The notes: generated from the letters alone by a model not told the origin. 64,000 bases of DNA from Tragulus kanchil (GCA_022376925.1 JAIOJX010000004.1:174435501-174499500); one strand, 5' to 3'; shown: positions 1-11,755, counted from the stretch's first letter. Program-made: numbers and translations.

Positions 1-893
1 TTCCCCGGAGACTGCAGGAGGTCTTCCAGGTAACCGCTGCCCGCCTCGCCTGGACCCCGCCCCCTGCCCCTCTGCCTCGCTCTGCGGCCACAGCAGGCGT
101 GAGCCCCGCAGCCCAGCCCCTCACGGGGGAGTGCTCCCTGCCGGACTCAGGCCCGCCCTGCTCCCCTTCCTGGAGGCGCCTTAACTCTGCGGCCCCCACT
201 CCCCGAGGCCCTTCCCTGCCGACACTGCTGGGCCTGCCTTCTGCCCCTCAAAGACCGCAGAGAAGCGAGGAGCCCCACCCCCAAGACGGGGAGGGCGGGA
301 AGGGTGCAGCAGGTCTAGGTCCTCTCAGCCCTCCTGGGCACTGTGCGCTTACAGGCCAGAAGCCAGACTCTGACGAGAGCTGGGCTGAAAGCCGGGAGCC
401 CTGCTCGGGGAGCTCAGTCCAAGAGAAAGATGGCCAACAGAGAACTCAGGCGTGTCAGGACGGGCCGTCGCAGGGGCCCGGTACTGTGCTATGCAGGCAC
501 AGGGAAAACAGCCGTAGGGAGGGCTTTCTGGAGGAGTGATCCCCAAACCGAATCTGAAACCCTCAGCATGTGCTGGCCAGAAAAAGAAGGGAGCGAAAAA
601 TAGAAGAGTGGGCTTACTCGCGGCAGGGGGCAGGCAGATCGTGGACTTCAGGGAACATTCCCAGCTCTGCGAGACCGAGGCCTGGGCTCATGCAGAAGCT
701 GTAATGGATATAATGGGAGAAATAGCAGCCATTCAAACCCCGAGGCAAGGGCAGAGTGACCTCAACTATTTTTGTGTTGCGAAGTAGAAGAGGCCATTAA
801 AGTGGGAAGGAAAATCCATTTGATAAACCGACCATTTAGCTTCAAAATGGGGCAGAGGGACAAGGAAGCTAGAATGTGTCCTTACTAGCGCAT

Positions 894-1150
894 GGAGACC
901 CCGGGGTGTGGAGACCCCGGGGTGTGGGGACGCCGGGGCGTGGGGACACCGGGGTGTGGAGACCCCAGGGTGGAGAGACCCCAGGGTGTGGGGACGCCGG
1001 GGTGGGGGGACCCCAGGGTGGAGAGACCCCAGGGTGTGGGGACGCCGGGGTGTGGGGACCCCGGGGTGGGGGGACGCCGGGGCGTGGGGACCCCGGGGTG
1101 GAGAGACCCCGGGGTGTGGGGACGCCGGGGTGTGGGGACCCCGGGGTGTG
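894..1150. repeat. 16-bp GC-rich minisatellite
   Basis: About 16 direct copies of a 16-bp unit of the form GGAGACCCCGGGGTGT, with scattered variants such as GGGGACGCC and GGAGAGACCCCAGGG. Because 16 is not a multiple of 3, all frames stay open on both strands, which produces several repetitive spurious reading frames. The + strand has many GGGG runs separated by short spacers, so G-quadruplex formation is possible. Intronic, probably a VNTR. Confidence 0.9.
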
Positions 1151-2086
1151 CAGGAGCAAAGACCCGAGTAGGCGAAACTCCAGTGTGTCCAGGGCGGGGT
1201 GGCGGGAGCGGCCTGTGGTGAGCCAGCCCCCGGGAGCGGGCAGCCCGTCGGCCACGCCTGAGCCCTTGTCCCCGCAGGGACTGCCAACTGGAGGCTCATT
1301 TTGGTTATTTCCGAGCTCCCGTTTTAAAACAGACACTCTGACGATTGTCTAGCTCAGGTCTGCAGGATGGTTCTGACTCTGACTGAGGGTCCAGCCGTGA
1401 GGCTGTGCCTCCTGGTTCTTGGTCTGAAAAAATACGGTCATCGTAAGCAGAGAGGGAGAAGGGTAGCCCTCAGCTGGTAATCCGACATGATGCCCAGCCC
1501 AGGAGAGCAGAGTGCTGGGCGGGCAGGGGCCACTCAGTCGGGGAGGAGCCCGCGCCTCCGGGGAAGAGCCTGGTGGCAGGAGAGAGAGCGGGGAGCCGTG
1601 GCGGGGTCTCACGCGGTCCCCTGGCTGGCCAGCCAGGCCCAGAGCGGCCGCCCCTGCCGCCTTACCAGCGGTGACCCAGACCCCTGCTCCGGCCCACGCC
1701 CCGCCGTCTCCCGTCGCTCACCTTTCCCAGGGGACACTGGAAGGCCAGCCTCCCTCGGCGCCATCCTGCCTCTGTGACCAGTGAGGCTGGTGACAGCACA
1801 CCTGTGCCCTGTGCTTCCAAAGACGGTCTTTATTTTACATAATGAACAAATGAGTTGATGTTCACCAGTACCTGCTCCCTCCCTCAAAGAACTGAAATCC
1901 CAGGGGATGGGACAGGCGGACCCCTGACCCCCAGGGTGTGCGTGACACAGAATCCCGGGCGGGGCCACCGGGGCCCTGGCGGCTGCTCCTGCCCTCGCGG
2001 CTGCGAGGGAGCAGTGCGCCCTGACGGTCGAGTGGGAGGTGCAGCACGTGTACGTCCCTTCCTGAGCTCCTATTCGTGAGAAATTC

Positions 2087-2347
2087 TTTTTCTTTTTTTG
2101 GCCACTTCTATCGATCTTTCATGTCTTTATCTTTGTTCTCTGGCCCGTGTCGGCCCCCCATCGCGGTGGCCTCTCTCGCTGCAGGGCACCGGCTCCGGGC
2201 GCATGCGCTCCAGAGCTCCGGCTTGGTAATTGGACACATCAGTCTAGCTGCTCTGTGGCACGTGGGATCTTCCCAGGCCAGGGATCGAACTGGCACCCCT
2301 TGCCCTGCAAGGCGGTGTCCTTACCCACTGGACCACCAGGGAAGCCC
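2087..2347 (-). mobile_element. CHR-type tRNA-Glu SINE (left copy)
   Basis: In reverse complement it starts with the tRNA-like head (GGGCTTCCCTGGTGGTCCAG, then a B-box like GTTCGATCCCTGG) and runs into the usual CHR body (GCTCTGGAGCGCATGCGC region, then GGGCCAGAGAACAAAG). The T-rich side lies at 2087-2100. This family is shared by cetartiodactyls. A second copy at 3226-3486 is the right-hand copy of tandem pair 1, not an independent insertion. Confidence 0.85.
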
Positions 2348-3225
2348 GTGAGATATTCTTGAATATCTCTCTCCATCGATAATGAAAAATCGATTTGTAT
2401 TCACTGAAAATGCCATTAATCCTGCCGCTGCTGCTGTTGGCTCAGCGACCGCACGTGAGCCCTTGTCTTGGTCTTGAAAAAAATACGATTGTCTAGCTCA
2501 GGTCTGCAGGATGGTTCTGACTCTGACTGAGGGTCCAGCCGTGAGGCTGTGCCTCCTGGTTCTTGGTCTGAAAAATACGGTCATCGTAAGCAGAGAGGGA
2601 GGGTAGCCTCAGCTGGTAATCCGACATGATGCCCAGCCCAGAAGAGCAGAGTGCTGGGCGGGCAGGGGCCACTCAGTCGGGGAGGAGCCCGCGCCTCCGG
2701 GGAAGAGCCTGGTGGCAGGAGAGAGAGCGGGGAGCCGTGGCGGGGTCTCACGCGGTCCCCTGGCTGGCCAGCCAGGCCCAGAGCGGCCGCCCCTGCCGCC
2801 TTACCAGCGGTGACCCAGACCCCTGCTCCGGCCCACGCCCCGCCGTCTCCCGTCGCTCACCTTTCCCAGGGGACACTGGAAGGCCAGCCTCCCTCGGCGC
2901 CATCCTGCCTCTGTGACCAGTGAGGCTGGTGACAGCACACCTGTGCCCTGTGCTTCCAAAGACGGTCTTTATTTTACATAATGAACAAATGAGTTGATGT
3001 TCACCAGTACCTGCTCCCTCCCTCAAAGAACTGAAATCCCAGGGGATGGGACAGGCGGACCCCTGACCCCCAGGGTGTGCATGACACAGAATCCCGGGCG
3101 GGGCCACCGGGGCCCTGGCGGCTGCTCCTGCCCTCGCGGCTGCGAGGGAGCAGTGCGCCCTGACGGTCGAGTGGGAGGTGCAGCACGTGTACGTCCCTTC
3201 CTGAGCTCCTATTCGTGAGAAATTC

Positions 3226-3486
3226 TTTTTCTTTTTTTGGCCACTTCTATCGATCTTTCATGTCTTTATCTTTGTTCTCTGGCCCGTGTCGGCCCCCCAT
3301 TGCGGTGGCCTCTCTCGCTGCAGGGCACCGGCTCCGGGCGCATGCGCTCCAGAGCTCCGGCTTGGTAATTGGACACATCAGTCTAGCTGCTCTGTGGCAC
3401 GTGGGATCTTCCCAGGCCAGGGATCGAACTGGCACCCCTTGCCCTGCAAGGCGGTGTCCTTACCCACTGGACCACCAGGGAAGCCC
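3226..3486 (-). mobile_element. CHR-type SINE (right copy of pair 1)
   Basis: Same element as 2087-2347, displaced by 1139 bp. The two copies differ by a C/T change at a CpG near 3300. It has no separate target-site duplication, because the whole flank is repeated with it. Confidence 0.85.
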
Positions 3487-4798
3487 GTGAGATATTCTTG
3501 AATATCTCTCTTCATCGATAATGAAAAATCGATTTGTATTCACTGAAAATGCCATTAATCCTGCTGCTGCTGCTGTTGGCTCAGCGACCTGTAGCCAGAC
3601 GGGTAGATCTCAGCCCACTGAGGTCCCGGACAGCGGCAAGGCTGAGCAAGGGGGCCCCACCCTCCCTGCCTGGGCCAGAGACCAGGAACGGAGGAAGGAA
3701 CTAACTCTTTGTGAGCAAGGGGGCATCTCCGCTCCCTGCCCATGGTGAGGAAAGCAGGTGCCAACCTCCTAGTGACCTGAGGACGCAACCTGCGGGTCCT
3801 TGGGGATTCATCTTCAGCCTCACCCTCTAGACAGTGATGAAGCAGGTGCAGACATGTGACTGGGTCTGTGTATGTTTTAAAAAACAAACAGGATCACCTC
3901 CCAACACCCGCATACAGATAGGATCTTCTGTACATAAAGCTTCTGCCGCTGCACCTTTCGCTTCGCCATGTGCCTTGAATGCCTGACCCTGCAGGGTGGG
4001 CCCCACGCGCGGCTCTGCTCAGGGAGAGGCGGGGTCCTGCGGACCGGCCTGGAGCCCCTCGGCATCTCGTCTCGACACCCCCAGCCCCGGGTCACGCTCC
4101 AGCCAGCGCCTTTCCTCCCCTGCCAGGCCCTTGTCCTTCCCGCTCCTTCGCCCAGATTGTGGTCCGAGCAGCTGAAAGCAGGGGCTGGCGCATCATGAGC
4201 TGGCGGGACACAGAGGATGCGCTGAGGGCCACGAGTTTGATTTTGGCCCTGCTCATGCTGGCGTCCAGGGGGCGGTGCCTCTGAGCCTTTGGAGACGCGG
4301 ATCTGGATGCCGGGGGAGGCACGGAGCTGCCATGTGGAGGGAGTCAGCGGCAGAATCGGGCCCGTCTCCCCAGCGCGGGGTGCCCTGGAGACGAGGCCGC
4401 TGGACGGCAGCCTCTCCGAGGGGCAGGGCAGCCCTGGCGTCGGCTCCCACAGTGTTTAGCAGAGTGATCGCGCGTGTGGGTGAATGAGTGAGTGAGTGCA
4501 GGCAGATCTTCCATAAACCCCCAAAAGGTCTTCATTTGACACCCAAGTCGAGGCATTGCTTTCCGTGACCTCTCTGGGGGACACGGAGATACAGTCACGG
4601 TTCCCAGGAGGGGCTGTAGGAGGCGCTGGTGGGAACGGGGCGGGGGCCACGGCAGCAGCTTAAAAATCCATTGTCATTCCAGTGCCAGATGAGTATGTGC
4701 CTGGATTTGTTTTCGACGTGTTGGGGATGAGTCTGCAGCGTGGGGAGGGGGTGTCGCCAGCCCGAGGGCCGGGCCGTGACGCCGCGCTCTGGCTCCAG

Positions 4799-5031
4799 CA
4801 CCCGTACGCGGCCTTCTTCACGACGGACGCGGACAGGGACGGCATCCTCACCGTGCACGACCTCCGCCGGCTGCTGCAGCGCCTGCGCTTCAACCTGAAG
4901 GACAAGGAGTTCGAGCGCCTCCTGGGCCTCCTTGGCCTGAGGCTCAGCGTCACCCTAAACTTCCGGGAGTTCCGGAGTCTGTGCGAGAAGTCCTTCAGAA
5001 CGGACGATGACGCGCCCCAGAGAGTGCTCAG
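4799..5031 (+). CDS. EFCAB6: EFCAB6 internal exon A (EF-hand)
   Basis: Internal coding exon of 233 nt, bounded by an AG acceptor (4797-4798) and a GTGAGA donor (5032). It starts in phase 0 and ends with two bases of a codon. The translation has an EF-hand loop, DADRDGILTVHD, with Asp at positions 1, 3 and 5, Gly at 6 and a hydrophobic residue at 8. Position 12 is Asp where Glu is usual. The stretch LGLLGLRLSVTLNFREF follows. By memory of the family this matches EFCAB6, a large EF-hand repeat protein. It is known for binding DJ-1 (PARK7) and the androgen receptor in testis, and has been reported in ciliary or sperm doublet microtubules. The last bases AG plus the first base of exon B give the Arg of RPKQKVAD, which confirms the join. 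It is single-copy here. The open frame upstream (from 4682) is intron read-through, not the start of the protein. Confidence 0.9.
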
Positions 5032-8000
5032 GTGAGAGGGCAGCGCCGGCGGCGTGGGCGCGGGGCGTGCGGGGCGCGAGGGCTGGGGCGCGGCCCACGG
5101 CCCGTTCCCACTGTCTTCCCCTGAGCTCAAGGGAAGGCACACTCAGGATCACACGTTCAGTGTAGAAAGACTAGAAAATGCAGGTATAGGTGAGAAGACA
5201 CGCCTGATCCACGCATCTGTGAGCGTCATTTTTGTACTTGACCATGTATCATCCCAGGCTTGTTTGTTTACACAGAAATACATCCGTGCACTTGTATGTT
5301 CTTGTCATGAACCCGGAGCCAGATGCACATGCATGTGCTTAGCCTTCTAAGACCTGGGGCGCGCCTCTTGCCGAGGGTGGCGCCGGGTGCTGGTCAGGAG
5401 CGCACGTGGACCTCCTCCAGGCCTGAGTCCTCAGCCTGGGCAGGAGGTGGGCCGGGGAGCCACACGACACCTCCTGGTAGTTGGTGGAAACCGAGTGTCA
5501 TCGCGGTCTTTTTTCCAAGCACATAAATACACGCACATGCTTGTACATTTGTCGTTTTACAAATCTGGGGTCAGCCACGCCAGCTGCTTTGGGAGATGCG
5601 AGGACCCCTTCCGGCCCTTTCTCGGGCAGCACTCCCCTGGTCCTGGGCCACAGTGACCCCGGGCCACTCCGTGCTGGCCTCAGTCACGATCGCAGAACCT
5701 CTGCGTCCGCCGACCTGTGACTGTCTCCTCGGCTTTGCTCAGTGACAGCGTCGGCTCCCAGAAGCAGACACGAGCCTCCCGTCTTACCCGGGGCCCGCAC
5801 AGGCTCCTTCACCCGCCGAGACGTGCTGGCAGGCCCGAATGAAGGCACCCTTCAGCCGCTCCCTTACCGAGGGGGGGCAGCGCATCCACTGTCCTTGCCC
5901 AGGGCCGCCCTTGCTGCCCAGTGGTGACCCTCACGGGGCCCTTCTGCCCTTGAGGTGTCCCCAGTCCCCAGGGACTGTAGGAGAGCACCCACGCCAGGCG
6001 AGAGGAGCCCCCAGGAGGGGTAGTCCCCAGAAGTCCCTGTCCCGGGCCAGACCCTGGGCCACGCGGCCAGGCCACAGAGGCCTCTGATTCTGCACTTTCA
6101 CCTTTCCCTCCGAATTTGCTGACTTTATTTTGTCTCTACGTAAAAAGCCAGCAAGGAAGAAAATGACTACTGTAGTCTCTTTCTAAGTGAAAATGATGTG
6201 ACGCATAAGTTGGACACCTGCTTCCAATTGCTCCAGTTCCAAGGAGCTGTGAGATGAGACTTGATTGCTTAACATACAAACAAAGCAAAAAAAAAAAAAA
6301 TGTCCTTCAAAAAGAACTTTCTGGAGACTGTAGGCAGAATGGATATGGAACATCTCAACCACAAAGCGCAGTCTTCCATCCAAGTGGCTCAGCCGTCTTA
6401 GTTATCTGTTCCTTCAGCACACGTGTGCCGAGGGTCTGCCGTGAGCTCAGCGTCGCCCCGGGACTCGGTGTCCAAACGTGGCTGAGATGAGCACGTCCTT
6501 TGAGGGGCTCGGGGCTGAACTGGAAGAAGGACAAGGATAAGGGCGTACGCGGGTGTCTGCAGTGCCACCGGGAGGGGAGAGGCGCTCCAGAACAGCGGGG
6601 CCTTTCAGCTGGATCTCGAGGCGTGAGCAGGAGTGTCTCCGGTGCGGGTCACCAGGCCGTGGCCCCCAGCCAGGGACAGCATTTGCAGCACCACGAGGTG
6701 GGAGCGTGGCACACACTTGCGGACCGGGGCGGAGACGCAGGCGCAGAGCGGCATGCACCGCGGGAGAGGCGGCCTGGAGACGCGGGAGGGCAGGCGGAAC
6801 CCTGGTCAGCGGGCAGGAGAGGGTTTTCTGCCAAGAAGTGTGGGGTCACGTTGTGCTGTGCAGACGTCCTTCAGCAGCCCCAGCGTAGAGGGTGGACGTG
6901 GAGGGCGGATCCAGGAAGACACGGCTTGGGCCCCAGAGATCCGGGGGAGGGCAAGCTCTGAGACCCAGGCCGGGGACTGCGTTAGAAAGGTAAGCCTGCC
7001 CTAGGCCGTAGCCCCAGCCTGTGCGTCGTGAAGATGTACCTTCTCATACCCTACAGCCCTTCAAGGAGGCCTCAATACCGGACTTTGCAGATGAAGGGAC
7101 TGGGGCCTAGAGGAGACCCCCTAACCGGTCCGGAAGGACCCAGGTGGCAGGCGGTGGGCAGAGGCTGGAAGCCAGGATGCCTGGGGGAGGCGCCACCTCC
7201 TCTGCCTGGAGAGTTGGCCTCTTGCATCTCCCCCGGCCTCACTGAGCTCCACCAGCCAAACCTGGACACCTTCCCTTCTTAGAAGCCATCCTGCCCCGCC
7301 TTTCTTGGGCCCTCTGCCTTCCGGACCTTCACTTTCTACCTGCGCCATTGAAATGCAGTGCTTTTGAAAGCTTTGAAGGTTCATGGCTTTGTTGACGAGA
7401 GGAAGACCATCTCGTTTGCTTGAACACTGCACAGCGTCTTCATTGTTAGACATGTAAATACCAGTTAGCATGATTGGTCCAAGGACCTGATGCATCTACA
7501 TCATCTGTCCCCTTATTTGAAACACACACGCCTTGTCCATTTATCTCCTGACAACCCACATCAAGCTCATTTTGGAGTATATACATCATCAAAGACAGAT
7601 TACATGGTCAGCTTCTTGTCACAAAGTGTTGTACGATCCGGTCCTTCCTGATGAATGGCTGACTGAATGAAAACAGATTTCTTTGTTGTTCTTAGACGCA
7701 AATTTATCATTCATCCAGAGATGTGGCTCCTATGATCACGTCCTCTGTGATCTTCTGGTTCATTTAGCAATGGTGAAACATCTTGAAATCTCAGTTTTTT
7801 TCCTGTTGCCATGAAATACGAATCCTCAGCTCTCAGCTGTGTTCAGTGAAAGCTAACCTAAGACAAGGGTAGGGTCACTGGCTTTGTTTAGACCTTCTTG
7901 AAAGATAGCATCCCACGTAGGGCCATGCGGGCAGAAAACTGAGGGGAGATGCAGCATGGTGGTTCACCTCACTGTCCTGTCATCCTGCTGGGAGATGCTG

Positions 8001-8324
8001 TCATTGTTTTGTTTTCTTGTATTATTTAGTCTCTCTCTTTTTTTTTTTAAGCATAGTTGGGAACAATGAATGAACCATGATTGAACATTTCCTAGAATAA
8101 TGAAATAGATCTAGTATAATTAAATCAAGCTCACTAAGACCCCATGATCTATCATACTCTAAGAGGTCCAGTGGACCCACGTGGTAACTGCAAGATAAAA
8201 GGAGTTTTATTTCATAAAGAAAACAAATACCTTTTTGTGTGTTTCTTTGGAAGATCCCTAAGAAGAAATAAAGGTCGTGAATGTCACTTTCTATTTTCTG
8301 GATCATACAGAATTTCTATTTCTT

Positions 8325-8772
8325 TTTTAAATAGTTGATAGAATTCGTCAATGAAATCATCAAGTCCTGCAGTCTCCTTTGTCAGGAGGATTTTAACTAT
8401 GAATCTGATCACTTTAATAGTTATAGGATCCTGTTCAGGGTTTCTGTTCCTTCTTGATTTAGTTTTAAATTGGTCCATTTTTATCTGAGTTGTTCAATTC
8501 ATGGGAAGAAAGTTATTCATAGTATTCCCTCACTGTTCTTTGAGTATCTGTGGGGTCTTTAGAAATATTCCTTTTCTTCATTTTTTATGTCGGTAGTTGA
8601 TGTCTTCTCTCGTCTTTTGTTGATCCATACCGCTGAAGGTGTCTTAATTTTATTGGTATTTCCAAAGAACCAACTTTGTGTTTCTTTCATTCATTGTTCT
8701 CCTTTTTTTTTTTTTTCTGTTTAATTTTCATTGATTTCTCTTCTTTAATACTTTCTCTTTCTTCTCACTTTA
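8325..8772 (-). mobile_element. L1 fragment, antisense (ORF2 region)
   Basis: T-rich stretch whose layout matches the antisense of mammalian L1 ORF2: GAATTCGTCAATGAAATCATC, then TTTAATAGTTATAGGA, TTCATAGTATTCCCTC, TTTCCAAAGAACCAACTTTG and TTTCATTGATTTCTCTTC in that order. It is old and diverged, with stops throughout. The frame at 8284-8478 is a remnant of it. It is cut at its 3' side by a Tigger-type element. Confidence 0.75.
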
Positions 8773-8778
8773 AGAATA

Positions 8779-9065
8779 CAGTTGATCCTTGAACAACACA
8801 GGGGTTCCAGGAGCCAGTCCCCTGCCCAGTCAGAAATTTGTGTAGAGCTTCTGACCCCCCAAAACTTAACTATAAGTAGATTACTGGTGACTGCACAGCT
8901 CACCAATAGCATAAAGTCAGTTAACACACAGTCTGTATATGTAGCATATACTGCATTCTTACATTAAAACAGGCTTGAGAAAAGAAAATACTGTTAAGAG
9001 AATCATAAAGGAGAGAAAATACATTTACAGTACAGTGTTCATCAATACTGTAAGTTTCCATGGTC
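8779..9065 (+). mobile_element. Tigger/MER28-like DNA transposon remnant
   Basis: Begins CAGTTGATCCTTGAACAACA, the terminal sequence of a mammalian TcMar-Tigger non-autonomous family. It continues with the typical CCCCCCAAAACTTAACTA, then TTAACACACAGTCTGTATAT and AGAAAAGAAAATACTGTTAA blocks. The distal end is not clear. The family name is from memory. Confidence 0.65.
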
Positions 9066-9354
9066 TGTTACAAGATGAGTCATCTGTCTGTCAGTGCCCA
9101 TATCTGGGTTGTCTCATAGGTTATAAGACCCTGTAGGCAGCATACATTTTGGTGTGCACCTCTACCCATCAAAAATGGAAAAATAATGTGAAAAAGGAAT
9201 TTGTGTCTATTTAAAGGTATAATGATTCATGCATGTACGGATAACAAAGAAGGAGCAGTATGATTGCCCTAAGAGAGCTTAGTGTAATCAATACAATTGC
9301 TACCTGGTATTCTAGCCTGTGCACTGATGCAGGAATCATAGAATGTTATAGCCC

Positions 9355-9420
9355 ACAGTGCATGCCTGCATGTGTGCGTGCATGCGTGTGTGCATGCCTG
9401 TGTGTGTGCATGCCTGCATG
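9355..9420. repeat. TG/CATG-rich microsatellite (repeated at about 10484-10548)
   Basis: Degenerate alternation of TGTG, CATG and TGCG, directly followed by a short Bov-A-like stretch (9412-9480). The second occurrence is part of the right copy of tandem pair 2. Confidence 0.8.
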
Positions 9421-9480
9421 CTCAGTCATGTCCTGAGACCCCATGGACTGCAGCCCGCCCAGCTCCTCTCTCCATGGCTT
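9412..9480 (-). mobile_element. Bov-A SINE fragment (second copy about 10541-10605)
   Basis: Reads GCTCAGTCATGTCC, then GAGACCCCATGGACTGCAGCCC and GCTCCTCTCTCCATGG, the reverse complement of the Bov-A half of ruminant Bov-tA. Truncated at both ends. Confidence 0.75.
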
Positions 9481-9533
9481 TTACTAGGTAAGGAATTTTT
9501 TCAGTATTTCTAGATTATGTGGTCCATCTGTGA

Positions 9534-9567
<34 letters not shown>

Positions 9568-9784
9568 GCTTTTTTGCTTTTACAGAGTTTGCTTGTTTAC
9601 AGGTATGTATGATTCCAAATTTGTAATTTTTTTCAAGTTATCACAAATCTTCAAAACATTTTCCAATGTATTAATTGAAACAAATCAGCCTAGAAGAGGA
9701 CTCCTGTTGTCCAATCCCGTGTTGTGCAAAGGTCAGCTAGAGTTTGTCCTACTGATTTTCTGAAGCTGAAAACTCAGATTTTTT

Positions 9785-10140
9785 TTTTTAATTTGAATTC
9801 TTTCTTTTCTAATTTAAGTCCTTAATGCAGTTAAGTTTTCTCATAGGCATTGATTTAGCAACATTTCACAAATTTGGGTAAGTTGTAGTTTTTATTTTCA
9901 TTAAGTTTAAAATATTTTCTACTTTCCCTTTAGACTGTTTCTTGAAACCATGGATTATTTAGAAGTATGCTTTTTCCCCAGAATATTTACATGGTTTCCA
10001 ATTACTTTTCTATTATTGATTTCTAGTCTAATTCTGTTAAGTTTAGATAACATACTTTGATTATAATTATTTTAAATTTGTTTAGGTTCAATTTTTTCTA
10101 TTTATGTTTCATGTATTTTGAGACATCAAAGAAAGTGTAT
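9785..10140 (-). mobile_element. L1 fragment, antisense (left copy of pair 2)
   Basis: Antisense L1 ORF2 order: TTAAGTCCTTAATGCAG, CAACATTTCACAAATTTGGG, CTTTCCCTTTAGACTG, CCATGGATTATTTAGAAGT, then TATTGATTTCTAGTCTAATTC and ACATACTTTGATTATAATT. Heavily diverged and non-coding. Repeated at 10910-11260 by tandem pair 2. Confidence 0.75.
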
Positions 10141-10664
10141 AGCATACATTTTGGTGTGGCAGAAATACATTTACAGTCATTATAAACGGCTTTCTGTTAC
10201 AAGATGAGTCATCTGTCTGTCAGTGCCCATATCTGGGTTGTCTCATAGGTGATAAGACCCTGTAGGCAGCATACATTTTGGTGTGCACCTCTACCCATCA
10301 AATGGAAAATAATGTGAAAAAGGAATTTGTGTCTATTTAAAGGTATAATGATTCATGCATGTACGGATAACAAAGAAGGAGCAGTATGATTGCCCTAAGA
10401 GAGCTTAGTGTAATCAATACAATTGCTACCTGGTATTCTAGCCTGTGCACTGATGCAGGAATCATAGAATGTTATAGCCCACAGTGCATGCCTGCATGTG
10501 TGCGTGCATGCGTGTGTACATGCCTGTGTGTGTGCATGCCTGCATGCTCAGTCATGTCCTGAGACCCCATGGACTGCAGCCCGCCCAGCTCCTCTCTCCA
10601 TGGCTTTTACTAGGTAAGGAATTTTTTCAGTATTTCTAGATTATGTGGTCCATCTGTGATTATA

Positions 10665-10695
<31 letters not shown>

Positions 10696-10909
10696 GCTTT
10701 TTTGCTTTTACAGAGTTTGCTTGTTTACAGGTATGTATGATTCCAAATTTGTAATTTTTTTCAAGTTATCACAAATCTTCAAAACATTTTCCAATGTATT
10801 AATTGAAACAAATCAGCCTAGAAGAGGACTCCTGTTGTCCAATCCCGTGTTGTGCAAAGGTCAGCTAGAGTTTGTCCTACTGATTTTCTGAAGCTGAAAA
10901 CTCAGATTT

Positions 10910-11260
10910 TTTTTTTTAATTTGAATTCTTTCTTTTCTAATTTAAGTCCTTAATGCAGTTAAGTTTTCTCATAGGCATTGATTTAGCAACATTTCACAAA
11001 TTTGGGTAAGTTGTAGTTTTTATTTTCATTAAGTTTAAAATATTTTCTACTTTCCCTTTAGACTGTTTCTTGAAACCATGGATTATTTAGAAGTATGCTT
11101 TTTCCCCAGAATATTTACATGGTTTCCAATTACTTTTCTATTATTGATTTCTAGTCTAATTCTGTTAAGTTTAGATAACATACTTTGATTATAATTATTT
11201 TAAATTTGTTTAGGTTCAATTTTTATCTATTTATGTTTCATGTATTTTGAGACATCAAGA
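10910..11260 (-). mobile_element. L1 fragment, antisense (right copy of pair 2)
   Basis: Same L1 segment as 9785-10140, displaced by about 1.12 kb as part of tandem pair 2. It carries on without a break into the L1-like sequence after 11262. Confidence 0.75.
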
Positions 11261-11544
11261 AAGAAAGTGTATCTATATTTAACCATTTCTACTTTTCCTC
11301 TTTTATTTCTGAAGCTCCACGTTTCTCTCTGCTGTCCTTTTCCTTCTCCTGAAGAATTTCCTTTAGCATGTCTCCTGGAGACGTATTACCTGAGTTTTCT
11401 TCCACTCCTAACAGTTTTTTATTCTGGATATAGAATTGTGGGTGAGAATTCTTCTGTAATAATACTTGAAAAATGTTATTCCATTGTCTTCTGGCCTCCA
11501 CAGTTTGTAAGGAAAAATCTACAGTCATTCAAATGACCTTCTCT

Positions 11545-11755
11545 CCATGGTGGTTTAGTCACTAAGTTGAGCCTAACTCTAGCGACCCCATGGACTACAG
11601 CCCGCCAGGCTCCTCTGTCCATAGGACTTCTCAAGCCAGAGCGCTGAGTGGGCTGCCATTTCCTTCTGCAGGGAATCTTCCCGACTCAGGGATTGAACTC
11701 AGGTCTCCTGCATTGCAGGCAGATTCTTTACCAACTGAGCCACCAGGGAAGCCTG
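11545..11755 (-). mobile_element. Bov-tA SINE
   Basis: In reverse complement: tRNA-like head with GGCTTCCCTGGTGGCTCAG, the B-box region, a run near CTGCAGAAGGAAATGGCAGCC, then GGGCTGTAGTCCATGGGGTCG. Near full length and ruminant-specific. Inserted in an antisense L1. Confidence 0.9.

Larger units (their letters stand above)
1251..3589. repeat. Tandem pair 1 (about 1.14 kb unit)
   Basis: Left copy is about 1251-2450 and right copy about 2451-3589. In the body the offset is 1139 bp. Differences in the body are few and mostly transitions: CGTG/CATG near 1940/3079, CGCGG/TGCGG near 2161/3300, and C/T near 2374 and 2425. The first part of the right copy (2451-2485) is a gapped version of 1251-1340, with about 60 bases missing. 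That is the seam-noise pattern seen at other pairs. Confidence 0.9.
1..4798 (+). other. EFCAB6: EFCAB6 intron (5' part of window)
   Basis: Non-coding stretch upstream of the first recognised exon. It ends in an AG acceptor at 4797-4798. It holds a 16-bp minisatellite (894-1150), one tandem pair (1251-3589) and two copies of a minus-strand CHR SINE. I looked for the preceding EFCAB6 exon and did not find it. The open frames here are GC-rich, low-complexity or duplicated with the tandem pair, and none resembles a known protein. Nothing is recognised in 1-890 or 3600-4680. Confidence 0.7.
9063..11262. repeat. Tandem pair 2 (about 1.13 kb unit)
   Basis: Left copy is about 9063-10140 and right copy about 10194-11262. 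The offset is 1129 bp near the start and drops slightly with indels. The copies differ in the AT dinucleotide run (9533-9550 against 10661-10681) and in a G/A change in the GTGTGCATG tract. Between them, 10141-10195 is a jumble of short pieces resembling 9140-9157 and 9015-9031, so the seam is noisy. Confidence 0.9.

Noticed and set aside
766..1352. Repetitive proteins such as those with GDPGVWRPRG or HTPASPHPGV patterns
   Set aside because: They are translations of the 16-bp minisatellite, which stays open in every frame on both strands.
4682..4798. Start codon at 4682 as the beginning of a short gene
   Set aside because: The frame before 4799 is intronic. A good acceptor (CTCCAG) lies at the point where similarity to EFCAB6 begins, and the gene is known to have many exons upstream.
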